Source: Colius striatus
Lineage: Eukaryota > Chordata > Aves > Coliiformes > Coliidae
NCBI RefSeq assembly: GCF_028858725.1
Contig: NC_084767.1
Coordinates: 17,065,895-17,129,894 of the forward strand
Reading direction: 5' to 3'
Length of the DNA: 64,000 nt
Below, piece by piece: positions 30,672-43,141 of the stretch (positions are counted from its first letter, which is position 1; each line of letters opens with the position of its first letter). The notes beneath the pieces are model-generated. The model worked only from the letters and a program-made list of their open reading frames with translations, did no database searches and was not told where the DNA came from. Position numbers and translations under genes: made by a program.

Positions 30672-30831
30672 GCCCCGATTCAACAAAGCACTTAAGCATA
30701 AGCTTAACTATAAGTAGGTACTTAAGTCCCTCCTTATGTAGCAGGACATGTGTTAACGCCTGGCTGGGGCCTGTGTTAAGTGCATGCTTAAAAGTTAAGT
30801 GTCTGTTTAAGAGCTTTGTTGAATCAGGGCT
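30672..30831. mobile_element. Palindromic MITE (about 160 bp)
   Basis: The termini are inverted copies: gccccgattcaacaaagc at the left and gctttgttgaatcagggc at the right. The inner arms carry paired cttaagcataagcttaac and gttaagtgcatgcttaa words. This structure matches an old non-autonomous DNA transposon type familiar from turtle, crocodile and bird genomes. The family assignment is from memory. Confidence 0.75.
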
Positions 30832-33800
30832 GTTGTTTACTTCTAACAACTGATGTCTCCTGGAGTATCCACAGTTCTGGTTGCAAACCTGATGTATCTG
30901 TTTTCTCTTAATGTTATTAATAGAGTCATTCTTTTAAAAAAGACATGATGATCCTTGAAAACCTGTGACTGCTGCACTCAGGAGAGCAAGTGACCAACAA
31001 TTCCTGAGCATCTCCATAGAGATCCCCCATGTTTTCCTGGACTTGCATTTCATTCTAGGGAATTTAAGAGGAAGTAACAGGATTACAAAACAATGTGGAA
31101 TCACTAAAAAGACAAGTAACCTGAATTTAGCTTGATTAAAAAAAAGAGAAAGCATTAGCAGTGTGAAGAAATCTTGAACCATCAGAGATTGCTGGGTTAT
31201 AAACTTGCAAATGGCAATTAAATTATTAATGTAAATGTGTGTCAAATTAGTATATGTACATGTAAATAACATAAGTATTAAATTGTTCCTATAAATGGAA
31301 TCGCTACGTCAGGAGATCCTGAACTAAGGAAGATTATTGGAATACGGCTTAACTTCACCATCAGCCAGCAGGAAGGACATCCTAGGGAAATGAAGATAAT
31401 TCACAGTTTGGGTTCTTTTCAAAGATATACACTTCCAAGGGGATCAGCAGCCATAGAAATTGCACTCCTCGTTAAAATTCACTGCAGTGTGTCTGGGAAA
31501 GTGCTATCGGGATGCTCTCAAGGGGCTACAAGGACAGGTAAGGCACAGAGCAACATTTTGTGTCTCTACTCGCCCTTTTAATTTTTTTTTGCCTGCTTGT
31601 TGGGCATCTCTCCTGTGCTTTGCTCCCCTTCAGAAGGCTGCTCACTCCATCACTCTGGGTGGGTGCTCACATCCCCATGAAGGTCCCAGAGCGGCTCTGG
31701 GGACTCACTGAGGCCCCACAGTGCTCCAGGAGTGGTGGGTGGCCATCCTGGCCATGGTTTTACTGCCCAGGACGTGGATCTGCCATCAGCCCTCCTGGCC
31801 CTGCCGGGCGGTTTCCTAGCGATGCTGGAGACCTAGACCACAATAGAAGGAAATCACTAAAGCTGAATTGCTCCAAGTAAGACCTCAGCAGGGTTTGACT
31901 GGTAAATATTTAACAAGGAGAACTCCCTATCCTCTCCTGGTATGTATTAAACTAATACATTTATTTTAACAAGGGAAACAGTTTCCCCAAGCTCCCGCTC
32001 AATTTGAGCCCTTGACTTCTACAAAAGCCTTACTAAGGGAGGCTTCCTGGGGCTCAGTAATTCACTGGGACTAAACGAGAGATGGCTCCGAGCCATGAAC
32101 TTGGAGTCTGGAGGCAATGGGACCTCCCTAAAGTTGAGGAGAGCTTGGTACCAGGGTTTCCATTCCCATTTGCCTCCAGACTGGTCCATTACCTGCCTCA
32201 GGACATCACTGCCACCAACAGGTTCTGACCACTTCAGCCATCCCGTGGAGCTGAGTTGACTGTAACCCATCACAGTTTCTACAGGGGAAGCAGTTCACAT
32301 GCCAGGTCCTCCTCACAGATGCTTTGCAAAGTGTTGGCTCCATCAATACCCTTCCCATGCTCCCCAGCCCTTCCTGCTGCCTCCGTCTCTGTGCAGATGA
32401 AGCTGTGTGACATGGGAAATGACAAGATGCTGGGAGAGCAAGCAGCTCGCATCCCTTCTCCCTGGGCTGATGATGCTGAGGTTTTATCCCCCACTCAGCA
32501 TTGCTCTTTGCACCATTGCATAGACCAGAGGGAAACTGGCAAATCCCTGAGAGCAAAAGTGCTTTCACTACAGAAGATCCTTCGAGATGCCCAAAGCCAG
32601 TTGTCCTCAGGAAATCCTGCTGAGCCATCTCCTGATGCAGTCTGACCTAAATAGGACACACTCACATATGTAGCCCTGTACATGGGGGCTCAACACTCCC
32701 CAGGACATTCCTGCAGGAGCCAGGGCTCTGTCTCACCACTGGGGCTGGAACCAACCACACCTCTCTGTGCTCCAAGCAGAGGGTGCTGGTTGCCATGCCA
32801 ACCTTGCCTCTGCAAGACAGACCCCAAATAGCTCGTGGGACATGTCATCAGTGCCAGGGATCACCCACGGGAACCCACAACCTGCGTGGCCACTTTTCCT
32901 GCCACAACATCCCCATCACTGGGGACTCCAGAGACAGTCCCGTCCCCTGCAGATTTTGGTGCTGCAGGATCTGAGGCTGCTGGAGTCTCTCTCACTCCCT
33001 CTCTAATGTTTTTCAGACTTACCCTCAAGGAAATAAAAAGCTCTGAAAGCAACTCCCAGCTTTGCATCTTTGCTCTGAGCCATCCCAAGACTCCAGCACT
33101 TCCACTGTGATTCACGGGAGAGAGGGCAGGTTTGAACAACTGTGGCTGCCTCTGCCAAGGCAATTATGAGTCCTGGCATCATGGCCCAAAAGTTCCTGGG
33201 AAACTTTCCCTGCTCAGGTTGCCCCACTTGCAGCATGTGCAAGCAGCCAGAGGTGATGTGCAGGATTCCCTGGAGAAATGGAGACGCTTCTAGGTGGAAA
33301 TAGTAGAGACAAGACCACGATGCATTGGGAATAGCTCCCTGGTATCATAAAACATCTGCTCCACACCCTGCAGAGCAGAGACTGCCTTAGCATCTCCCTT
33401 AGTGTCTCACTGGTGGGTAGTGCTGGGAGATCCTTTCAGGTGATGCTATGAGCATGGGAACATCCAGCAAAACCCTCTTTTGCCCTGGACATCTGACGCT
33501 TTATCTCCTGCCACCGCAGCCTGACACTATGTCTATTCTTCATCACCACCAAAAACTAACCCGTGAAGGGTCTATTTCAAGCTCCCCTTCCCCAAGTATT
33601 CCAATCTGCTCTCAATTCTTCACAATATTTAATAAACTTCCCTCTTGGAAAGGGCTGAGGAGAAACAAGGAACATTTGCAAATGTTTTCCTCATCCTCAC
33701 AAGCAAGCAGAAGGCCCAACTCCATGCCCATCCCCACCTGTCCCAGCCTGCAGCAGACAGTGAGGTCTCTCCCACTGCCAACAATAGCTGCAGGAAAATC

Positions 33801-36589
33801 CTTTCCACTCCATTTTTCTAAGATTGTGATTCCAGCAAGTCTTACAGCAGCTTGGCAGTACAGTAAATAAGAAACAGATTTCCAAATGTTTTGTTTAACC
33901 TTTTTTTTCTTTGTAGCATCCAAGCCCAGAGGCCAGGGACCTGATTCCTGAAGGTCTCCATCTGGATGGCCAATTCATATCTGCAGGCAGCAACCCAGCA
34001 GCAAAGCAGGGACCAGGCCTGGGCAGAGTCTGCCAGGATAGCCTCTCAGAGGACTGCATGCCACATGGATCAGCAGCTCCTCAGGCTAACAGGACCACAA
34101 GGATGGCTCTTCTGAAGTGCCCAATTTTGGTGCAAAATGGAAAACTGGATTAAAAAAAAGGTCTACAGGATATACCCTATGCTGAGGGTGGTAAGCAATG
34201 AAACGTTGACTGCAGTTGCTTGGGCACTCCTACAGCCACATTCTGTGATGATTTGAAGTTTTGTGTTGCTTCCTATCACCATTGTCCTCAGCTACACTTT
34301 TTCCCATATGCTGTCTCACATGAGTGAGTATTAATGCTGGGTCTCGGAACTCTGAGACCAATCTTCTTCCCTCATGAGCATCAGTCCAGAATGACTTCAT
34401 CAACTGGAAACAGCCCTGGTGCAGGGGCATGCAAGAGCAGCATGAACTGAAGGGTTCAGGCTATTAGCCCTATTATGACAGAAAGCCCATGTTCAGGCCT
34501 TTGTCTAATCTCCTTTCAAATGGACTCTGCACTTCTTCAACTCGAAGACTTTCGTAATGGGTTCAAACCCTCCCCTACAATATTTCTTGCTGCTGGGACA
34601 GGTGGTGGGGATGGTTCTGGATCTCATGACTTTCAGAACATGATGCTACCTCGTAGCAAATGCAAAGCTATCTGAAGATTGCATCTTGTACAGGACTAAA
34701 TACCACCCGGTAGTACTTTTTTTTAAACAATTTACAAGGAATGACTCCTCTGGGATGGAGTCATCTCACAGAATAAAGGCTGTTCTCCGCGTCTGACTCA
34801 CACAGGTGATGACTAAGCACACAAAGCATTGCTCAGCCCATGGGTTACTCACAGATCTTTCATCCAAGCCTTCTTCGAACACAGGCAAAAACCATACTGC
34901 AACCCAACAACTGCAGAGGGAAGCCACTTCTGTATCTCGCTGCCAAATAACTACATTGTTCAGGGCCTGCAGCCTTGGAGAAATATATGTCATGACACCT
35001 CGAGGGAGTCCTCTAGAAAAGACCTGTCTCTGATCTGTATGCAAAAGCTTCCAAACTTCTTTATCCTCATAATTATCTTTTTTCTCTTTTAAATATCATG
35101 TTTCACACATTGCAGATTTGTTTTTAGAATACAGCAGAATCGCTTAATAAGGTCAGATTAGTCCTCCACTTGTTTCAGCTAGAACCAGAGTGTCAGTAAT
35201 AACAGTGATCCAGCCTCTAACACTAACATGCCTTTAAGCACCTCCACAATCTGTTGTGCAAGCTTGACTTGCAAAGTAGGCAGATTAATTGTGTGCTTAT
35301 GCATTTTGTAATTTTGGCACTCAGGTGGCATGGTAATCCCCAGGGATCATAGAGGGAGTATTTTGAGTGGAAGGCTTCAAAGCAGAGTCTAGATGCTGCA
35401 GGAACTGATGCTGGCATGGACTGCATTCCCAACTATAATTTTCCCTACTGTTTGCTGCTACATCTGTTTCTTCAAACTCAGCTGGCAAAACAGGGTGAAA
35501 ATGGATAGAAGGCAATTCATGCCGTGACTACAGGGGATGAAAGAGTTGATCACACTGGGAAGAAGGACCTGGAGCTTGCCACCCTCCAAATCAGGCTCCA
35601 AGGCACTTCCTGGGTTGTGTTACGCCTTGCACAGGCACCTGCCAGCACCTCACACACACAGAGCTCTGTGTGTGGAGATGCCACAGTTGGTGGGCACAGG
35701 CTGAAGGGGAAAAAATGGCACAGGCACCTTCAGAGAGTAGGTCAATGAGTGTCCAAAGCCATCCACAGACATATGCATGCAGTGTATAGTCATCCACCAA
35801 TACAAACAGATGAGAAAGTTGTGATGGGCAGGGTTTTATGTTAAAAAGACAAAGTCCTACTGGGTTGTAAGACAAAATCAACATCACCCCAGTTGGCGAC
35901 TTAGTAAGTAATTAAGAGCAGTTTTACAGGTGCAAGATCCCACTGTGTGATAGACCAGTAAAACCGTGTCTGAGGCTTCTGATGGATGCATGCAGAGGTG
36001 TGTGTAACATGCGGGCCAGGCTCATGCCACAGGTGGGCCTGTGCCTGCTCATCCCCACCTCCTCCACCCATTGGGAAGAAATCAGGACACTTTACATGGG
36101 ACTCGATTCTCCTCTCACATACGCCAACATTTGGGCACAACTCCACCTGCTTTGGAGGAGCACACTCTGATTCACCTGATGGCTAAAACAAAAACAATGG
36201 GCCATGCTCCCAAAAAGCTGGACCAAATTTATAGGATTCAACTAGACAGAGGTTTTGCAGATCAGCTTTGAGGCAGCAGTGAAGGAGTAGTGTTGTGAGC
36301 TTGGGTACATCCCACTGCACTGTGATCTGGCCATCCAGCGCCTCCTACTTGGGCATTCAGAAATGGAGGCAACGAGCAAAGGCCAGGTGTTTCCCCAGGC
36401 CCAGCCTTTGGGTATCGGTAGTTCCACACCATTAGAATGGGCAGGAGGTTGTTTTCAAGATGACAAAAGGAAACACAACAGTGAGAGCCACTAAGCCTTT
36501 CAGTCCTCCCTCCCCAGTTTCCCCAGAGCAGGCCGTGAGGCCAGTGCTTGGCTAAACCAAGGGGGCCCGAGAGCCAGCTCGTGTTTCCA
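30832..36589. other. Intergenic, no gene seen
   Basis: Mixed-composition sequence without recognisable exons. A 22-bp perfect palindrome (arms cacacacagag / ctctgtgtgtg) lies at 35653-35674. A B-box-like string gggttcaaaccc at about 34560 is not part of a foldable tRNA. Otherwise nothing was seen. Confidence 0.45.
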
Positions 36590-37150
36590 GATTAAGGCAA
36601 CATTTTTACCACGCCAGTTTAGGCCATTAATAATTGTCTCTACAATCCCTCACAAGTTTCCAGCGCTATGTAAACACAAGTGAATTAAAATAATTTCTTT
36701 TCCATCGCTGTTTAGAATGTGTGATGCTTTATTTCTAAAGGGCCCCAGAGAGTGGGGCTTAGAGTCAGGGTTGATTCCGACAGACATCAGAAATGATGTA
36801 AATTTAGGGAGGCAGCATGCCCCGATGATGAGGGCAGCCATCCACAGAGGTGTCCCATCTCTGGCGCTGACCCCCACCAAGCGTCACCTCTCCTTTATCT
36901 GCAAAGTGGAAAGAGCTGACCTACTTCACAGAGCAAACCTGGAATCAATTAATGTCTGGCCTGCATTTAGGAGAGGCAAAACACTATATAAACATTATGT
37001 ATCATTTGGCTTCTGAGGAAAAATCATCCCCTGAAAAAAGGGGCCTCTTCTTTTTATTTTACGAAGCCCAGTTTACACTGGCGTAGCCCTCTTGACTTTT
37101 TTGGCCTGGTCCTAATTTACAGAAGCCTGAAGTGCGGGAGAAGCCAAACA
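36590..37150. promoter_or_regulatory. Candidate conserved non-coding element
   Basis: A repeat-free block with homeodomain-type cores (ggccattaataattgtc, gtgaattaaaataattt, ggaatcaattaatgtctgg), a forkhead-like core (tgtaaacaca) and a long A/T-balanced stretch. It lies between PITX1 and the CATSPER3 relic, where distal PITX1 elements would be expected. No conservation data are available, so this is a prediction from composition and motif density. Confidence 0.3.
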
Positions 37151-39539
37151 CAAAGTGCATTAATTTCCCTCATTAATATATAGATCTCTGTTTGCTGAGA
37201 ACCCCCATTGTATGTTTGGCTGCCTGGCAAGTCTCCCCAGGACAAAGCTGAGAGGCAATATCACCCAGTGTATGCACATCATCACCAAAACAAGAGGCAG
37301 GGAGGCTTCTTCCAAAGCAGCAATGTTCCTGGCCATTAGACAAAGCCACAACATTTTAAGGAATATGAAAAACTTTAAAGTGCTTTGCCATTCCCAACTG
37401 TAAATTAGAAATCCATAGGCAGGGTTAGAGGATTTTACCACTCTCTACATTTTTGATTGCTACCTGTGATTGCTGACCTCTGCATTCATCCTGAATAACT
37501 CATCATTGTCACTGTTGCATGTTCCTGCCATCAGAATTTTATTTTTGGTTTAAAGATATCTCCAGACCATTTATGATCCATATCCTTTCATAGTAGTTGC
37601 TGTCCTGTGGCCTCCAGCCCTTGCACACCATTTTTGCAGGCTGTAAGTCCTATCTGTAAACACAGAGAGGCTTAGGATGGGTTTTCCCAATACACAAAAC
37701 TTTAATCTTAACATTAAAATAACGACAACTAGGATTACCAACAGTCCATGTGCAGGGCTGGGGATGTTCAGCATGGTGTTGCTGTAGGTGAATTTTCGAG
37801 GACCCTCTGCACTCACCCCTGTAGAGAAGGGGCTGCCAGTGAGCATGGTGAGCCTTGTTACTCACCCAAACATATATACTGCAGCAATTGTCCTAGTTGA
37901 GTCAAAACTGCTGCAGCATGTCCCAAATAGAGTCAGCGATGCTGATCACAGTCACAGCCTTTGTAGAGGGATTTGCTAATTCAATTAAGCCAAAGCCCTT
38001 TAACCTTGGCATTATTGGTTTTAAAGCCCACAAATCCCATTTCTGGAGTTGATGTTTGCTTCCCCCAGTTTGTCCTTGGACTGAGCACAGGAGCAAAACT
38101 GCACTTGGATAAAATCCCAATTGATTCTTTCCATGTCACCCACGGGTGACACACGGACGCACATGGGCATAGAGCTGGGCTACTCCTAGCAAAGGAGAAA
38201 AAGTTTAAATAATCAATTAGCAAGAAAACCCATCTGGAGATTGTGTATACAAAGATATGCAGGCAAGATTTCTGGAGGGCTGAACAGTGTGGGCACGGCT
38301 GGTTGTCCATCTCGCTGGGCTGTATCCTGTGGAGATGCCACAGAGAAGCAGGTTTTCATTTCCTCACCCCACTAAAAGGGTCACAGGTATTAGAGCACCA
38401 CATGTGTTTCCATCATGTTGGGGAAGTTTGAGGAAGTATCCCTCATAAAACAAAAAAATATTACAAACAAGGACGTGGAAAACAAATTGAGCAGGAGCTC
38501 ATGTCTTTGGTTTCTCCCAAGCTCTTTTAAGGGGAGCTACTGTTAGCAGCTCTCACCCTCCTCATGCTGGCCAACTCAAGCCAAGGTCTTGAGGTGCAAA
38601 CTCATTGCAAATGGCATCCTAGGGCTGCTATGGGAAAGACAAGTGTTGGAGAACCACAGGGATGAGCTCTCTGGGGTTGTTAAGAGGCAGGCAGGCCCAT
38701 GGCAGAAACAGACAGAGCTCTACAAAATCAACTCACTTATCTCTGTAGGGATGTGTCAATATATTTTTTAATATGCTGCTCGTGCCTGATTCTCATTTCT
38801 CTTCCTGGTGGAAGCCATAGGATAGTAGTGAAGAGGGTATTTCCTAGGTGTTCCTCTGGTAATGTTGAATTCCTACTGGTGGTGCAGAATCATGAGGAAC
38901 AGTCATTTGAAAACCATCATGATTGAGAAAAACTCAACACCTGATGTGCCATCAGCACACCATGTTCCACCAGCAGTGCCATCAAAGGCAAAACAGCCTC
39001 CTGTCCAGGTCATTGAAGACCTGAGCCTGCCTACTCATCACAGAGGCTGAGGGAGAGCCGGGAGCCTCCAGCATCCCCAACACAAGGAGCCCACCTCTCT
39101 CCCCATGTCATCCAGCCTGGAGAGAGCCAAACCTAGCCCCACCCAGGCACTTCTCTCCCTTTTGTCATGCCCAACACTCATTTCTCAGTTCTTATCATTG
39201 TGTCCTAACAGGGGACCTTGTCAGGGGAAAAGCTCTGCTCATTCCTGTTGCCTGCATGACTGAGAGTGAGTCATTGGGGCTCTTTCCTTGTCATCTCATG
39301 GCCATGGTGCCTGACCTTGGGGCTGTAGCTCTGTACTGAGACACCCTGTGCACATGGAGGAGTGGCTGCTGCTCCGCAGGTCTCCTCTTTCCTTCCCTGA
39401 TTACCCACAGTTGTGTGGGTGTATTTGCATTAAAACTGCCAGGCAAACCCAAGCAGGTTATTCAAAGACACTAATCAGCATCAGAGTGAAGAAAAAAGTT
39501 GTTTTGCTTAGAGATAGCACAATCCATTTCCTTAGCATG
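37151..39539. other. Intergenic, no gene seen
   Basis: Mixed sequence without recognisable exons or repeats. Nothing is supported beyond low-quality short open frames. Confidence 0.45.
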
Positions 39540-39690
39540 GGCTGCTTTGCTCTGACTCAGAGCAGCCCTTTCACTATGCCAAGGCTGCTTGATCTTAGAA
39601 AGAGAGGGAACTGGCAGGGAGAGCACCAGAGTCCTAGGCTCTAGTCCCAACCTTGCCACCAGGTTTCCAGGAAAAGGACCTGGGCTGTGA
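39540..39690. mobile_element. Possible ancient MIR/CORE-SINE-like fragments
   Basis: gagtcctaggctctagtccc followed by aaccttgccaccag resembles the GGACTCCTGGGTTCTA...CTCTGCCAC segment of old amniote tRNA-derived SINEs. The adjacent ctttcactatgccaaggctg resembles the other-strand ACCACTAGGCCATGCTG motif of such elements. Both are short and divergent, so the call is tentative. Confidence 0.35.
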
Positions 39691-41207
39691 TGCTGTCCCA
39701 GCCTATGGCATCTCCGGTGTGCCTCCTTCCATCAGCAGCTGCTGGCAGCGTGGGGCCAGAACTGGTGGCTGCACTTCCACCCAACACCAAGCAGAAAGGA
39801 GAGCAGGTATTTTCTCAACTATTTTTAATTGTAAATGTTTCTGGGTTATTTCAATGAAGGTTTGAGGAGGAGGTTGTAGGCAGAGCTCTGGCAGTCACAA
39901 AGGACCATGTTCCTCCTAAAGAGCTTTTGACTTTTCATTTTCTCATGACCTGGCAAAGACTTTTCTTTCCTGACTTCCGCAATCTTTCTCAATATGCCAG
40001 TATGTTTGTAATACCGATGTTGCAGCCTGCAGTGAGAGAAGAGCATGGTGAAAAGATCCCCAAACACCATGTAAAATGGGAAGTGCCATGCCTAAGGCAC
40101 ATGGAGAACTGCACCTCTGGAAGCAGCCGTCCATTCACCGGGTGGGACACGCAGCAGTGGAAAGAGCCCAAGTATTTTGCATGACACTGAGCCCTCTGGT
40201 TCTGCCAGTTTTCTTTAATATCCTTGTAAATATTTTTCTCCCAAAAGATCAGAGGAGAATGGCAGAAGCACAACCCAGGACTGGCTCTGCAATGTGCACC
40301 ATGTACACAGTAACACATTTTTCAGAAGCACTCGTCCTGGTCGGTGCATTGAAAGCACCACGGGAATATAATGCAGAGACTCCTGACAGCAAAGGCAGTC
40401 ACCTGGTGAATGGGGCAAAAGGGAAATTTTGAAATCTAGGGACTTTTTTCTGTATTCCAGGCCAGACCACACTTTTTTTAAACAATAGGTACCAAGCTGT
40501 GATCACAGGCTTGCATCATATTAAGGTTAACCTAAGACACGTAAAACGCAGCAGTCTCCATTTGGGGAATTTGTGGGAGGTTTTTCTGGTTACATGGGCT
40601 ACACTCATTGCCTGAGGTTAGTCATTTCCTAAATGAGATCCAGAGAAGTCCATTGCTGGGGCAAAGGACAGGACAACCTGGACTGCTGCTGCAATAGGCA
40701 GGCAAGTCCTCTTGTCCTCTCTCCTCACCTCCCAAACTTGGCTGTAAACACATCCTCCAACCCCACTGCCCCGTAAATCTAGGATATGCTCTCACTTCTG
40801 TCCCAGGAATGCTGAAGAGTGGGACATGGCAGCCAGACCAGGAGAATGGAACCTCTACAAACCCCAAAATATGTCAGGGCTGAGGTGCAATGAACAACAG
40901 TGAAGAATAAAGAATTTTCCAGCAGGAAGCTGAGCCCATTTGTGATGGACACCAATCACACACCAACGTTGCATGGTGCTAAGAAATGGTGTTAGCCTTC
41001 CTGATGGGGAGGAAATCAGCCCCATTTCTAGCATGTGCCATATGTCAGAACCTTCCTGGGACTTTCAGCACAGCTTGTGTTGAAACCAGTAGCATTTTGC
41101 CCAAGGAGAAGAGTGTCAAGATGTCCATTCATTCCAAGAAAAAAAATCAATACATCTAAATGGCATTTGGTTTTGTAACTTGGTCTCTCTGCTCCACCAT
41201 CACTGAC
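39691..41207. other. Intergenic; expected place for the final CATSPER3 exon
   Basis: No gene recognised. The human C-terminal segment after the exon matched at 41208-41368 was looked for on the - strand and not found, so it is deleted, too diverged, or hidden here. Confidence 0.45.
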
Positions 41208-41368
41208 CTGTTCAGTGTGTCATACTGAAGGTGCAGGAGTGGCAAATATAGATTGATAAATGGGATGGTGAAACAAAAACACTCCATAAGGACCATACTG
41301 GAGTGGTGCAAAGTCTTTTTGATGTTATTCAGCAGCTCACTGAAATATTTGCCATGAATGATTTTGTG
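41208..41368 (-). pseudogene. CATSPER3: CATSPER3 relic exon: C-terminal tail
   Basis: Reads KYFSELLNNIKKTLHHSSMV then PFINLYLPLLHLQYDT, aligning with human SFSELVENFKKTLSHTDPMV and PFIDIYFSTLDYQDTT. The acceptor is ttttccacag and the donor aacag|gtcagt. One codon appears added near LQYDT, and the exon start is shorter than in human, so some coding sequence before KYFSEL is missing or diverged. Confidence 0.92.
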
Positions 41369-42395
41369 CTGTGGAAAAGAACAAGCCCAGGAAGAGAATG
41401 TTGTTAGCAAGGAGGAGGTAAGACTTGGAACCGTCATCCTGCAGACCCTTCCACAGCCTGCACATCAGTTGAGAGCTAGAAACAGGGTCATTTGTGAGCC
41501 TCATTCCCAATGCAATTTGGAGCAGACAGTGGTGCCAGGTGGTGCAGGAGGTCCTAGGCACTGATGGATTGAGGATGACTGCCCAGGGTGTCCTCAGAGC
41601 CCAAGCGGGCAGGCGGGTCCTGCAGCTATGCAGGTACTCCCATCCCTGCCTTTAGGCTTGGAACCCAAACTACTGACCCAAACTGGTCCCTTGGTCTAGT
41701 GCTCATAGCATTGATCTTCTGGCCCAAAGGTGAGCACACTCTCAACCAAGCCATCCTGAACTGATTATTTCTAAATTACATTTGCTAAAAGCAAGAATGA
41801 GCAGAAGAGTTGGGGGAAATGGGGAGTCACATTGCTCTAATCGTTTACATTTCAGTGGCAGCTTTACTGCATTTGTTTCAAGTCAGCTTTGCAAAAGCCC
41901 TTCATCAAACAGTGCACAGCCCTCCTTTGGACTCTGCAGCATGTTTCAAGCCCGTAGTAGCATTTTGGATGTCACATCAAGGGTCTGTGAGAGCACAGGA
42001 AGGAGCATAACCTCCCTCGAGCGCTCGCAGAAAGTGAGTCCAAGCCATTTCTGGACGGGGCTCTTGGCTTGACGTGACCTAAAAGGATTTCTTTTTAAAC
42101 CTCTCTTTGAAGTGAAACAAACTCAGACAAAACACATCACAACCAATTAGGAGGCTTTCTCCACCTTTATAATACTTTAACTGTTATGTGCTATCACAAT
42201 ACTTTCAGCTGGATGTGTGATGAGCCTACCAAAAAGGCACATAGGATCTACAGCCTGGATTATTATAAACATTCCTCCACTGAAAGGGGTTCATCCACAT
42301 CTTGCCCCATTAATCAGGATCTGACATTTACAGACAGTGCTGTCCACCCACAGCTGACCACAATCCACCTGCTCCAGCATGACTTGGTTGCTTAC

Positions 42396-42491
42396 CTTCT
42401 TCTTCAGCCTTTTCAGGATCTTCTGTTTCTTGGCCCAAACAGCAGCTGCCTACACTGCTTTGCAGTCCTGTTCATAACTCTGAGCCAAATC
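42396..42491 (-). pseudogene. CATSPER3: CATSPER3 relic exon: coiled coil, premature stop
   Basis: Thirty-two codons align without a gap to human CATSPER3 from the Asp that starts the exon (DSIRKFERE) to QRQQEE: bird DLAQSYEQDCKAV, stop, AAAVWAKKQKILKRLKKK. The stop TAG (42450-42452) stands where human has a Gln, so a single C-to-T change of CAG explains it. The acceptor is ttggcag and the donor aagaag|gtaagc. A CR1 fragment begins about 21 bases upstream of this acceptor. Confidence 0.9.
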
Positions 42492-42512
42492 CTGCCAATG
42501 CCAACCCACAGA

Positions 42513-42590
42513 GATTCATAGAATGGTTTGAGTTGGAAAAGACCTTAGAGATCATCTGGTGACAACCCCTTGCCATATGCAGGATGCAAG
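42513..42590 (-). mobile_element. CR1 LINE 3'-end fragment beside a CATSPER3 relic exon
   Basis: ttcatagaatggtttgagtt, ggaaaagaccttagag and atcatctggtgacaacccc are the reverse complement of a CR1 tail. In the direction of CATSPER3 transcription it ends about 21 bases before the acceptor of the coiled-coil exon, so it occupies the region where the branch point would lie. Confidence 0.88.
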
Positions 42591-43141
42591 CGAGTCCTTG
42601 AGCATCGTTCAGAGCTGGTAGGTAAGGGAGACTTGGGCTTCAAAGAAAACCCTGATCCAGCCTCAGCCCCATTCAGAATTGAGAAGTGTTAAACAGGACC
42701 ACCTCAGGGCTGGCAGCAGAATGCTGCTGTGGAGCAGACGCCTCTCACACAGGATTTTCCATATTCTCCCTGTACATCCAGCTGATACTGGCCCTGGCTC
42801 CACACAGGGGTTTGTTGCAGAAGGACCATGAGAGCAGCTCTGGGTTAAATAGAGGCAGAGCAGGTCATGGCTGAGAGGATCTGGATGCAAAGTGTGCACT
42901 CAGGGCACCTGGGGGCTGTCTGTGCCAGAGGAACGGGAGCTGGCAGCAGCTATGGAAAAACAAAGCAGCGGTGTAGAGATGGAGACCACAGGGAAAGATA
43001 CACTCTCTCTGCTCAGAGACTGGGCACTTCTGGAGGCAGCCAAGCACCACCTGTCCAAGATAGCCTGTTAGCTGGTGGTACACTCACCCCCTCACACACA
43101 TTCACCTGACCTCACACACACATGCACAGAGCTCGTGTGAC

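Noticed and set aside
34545-34580. gggttcaaaccc resembling a tRNA B-box
   Set aside because: No matching A-box or cloverleaf in the preceding 60 bases. The string is itself a palindrome.
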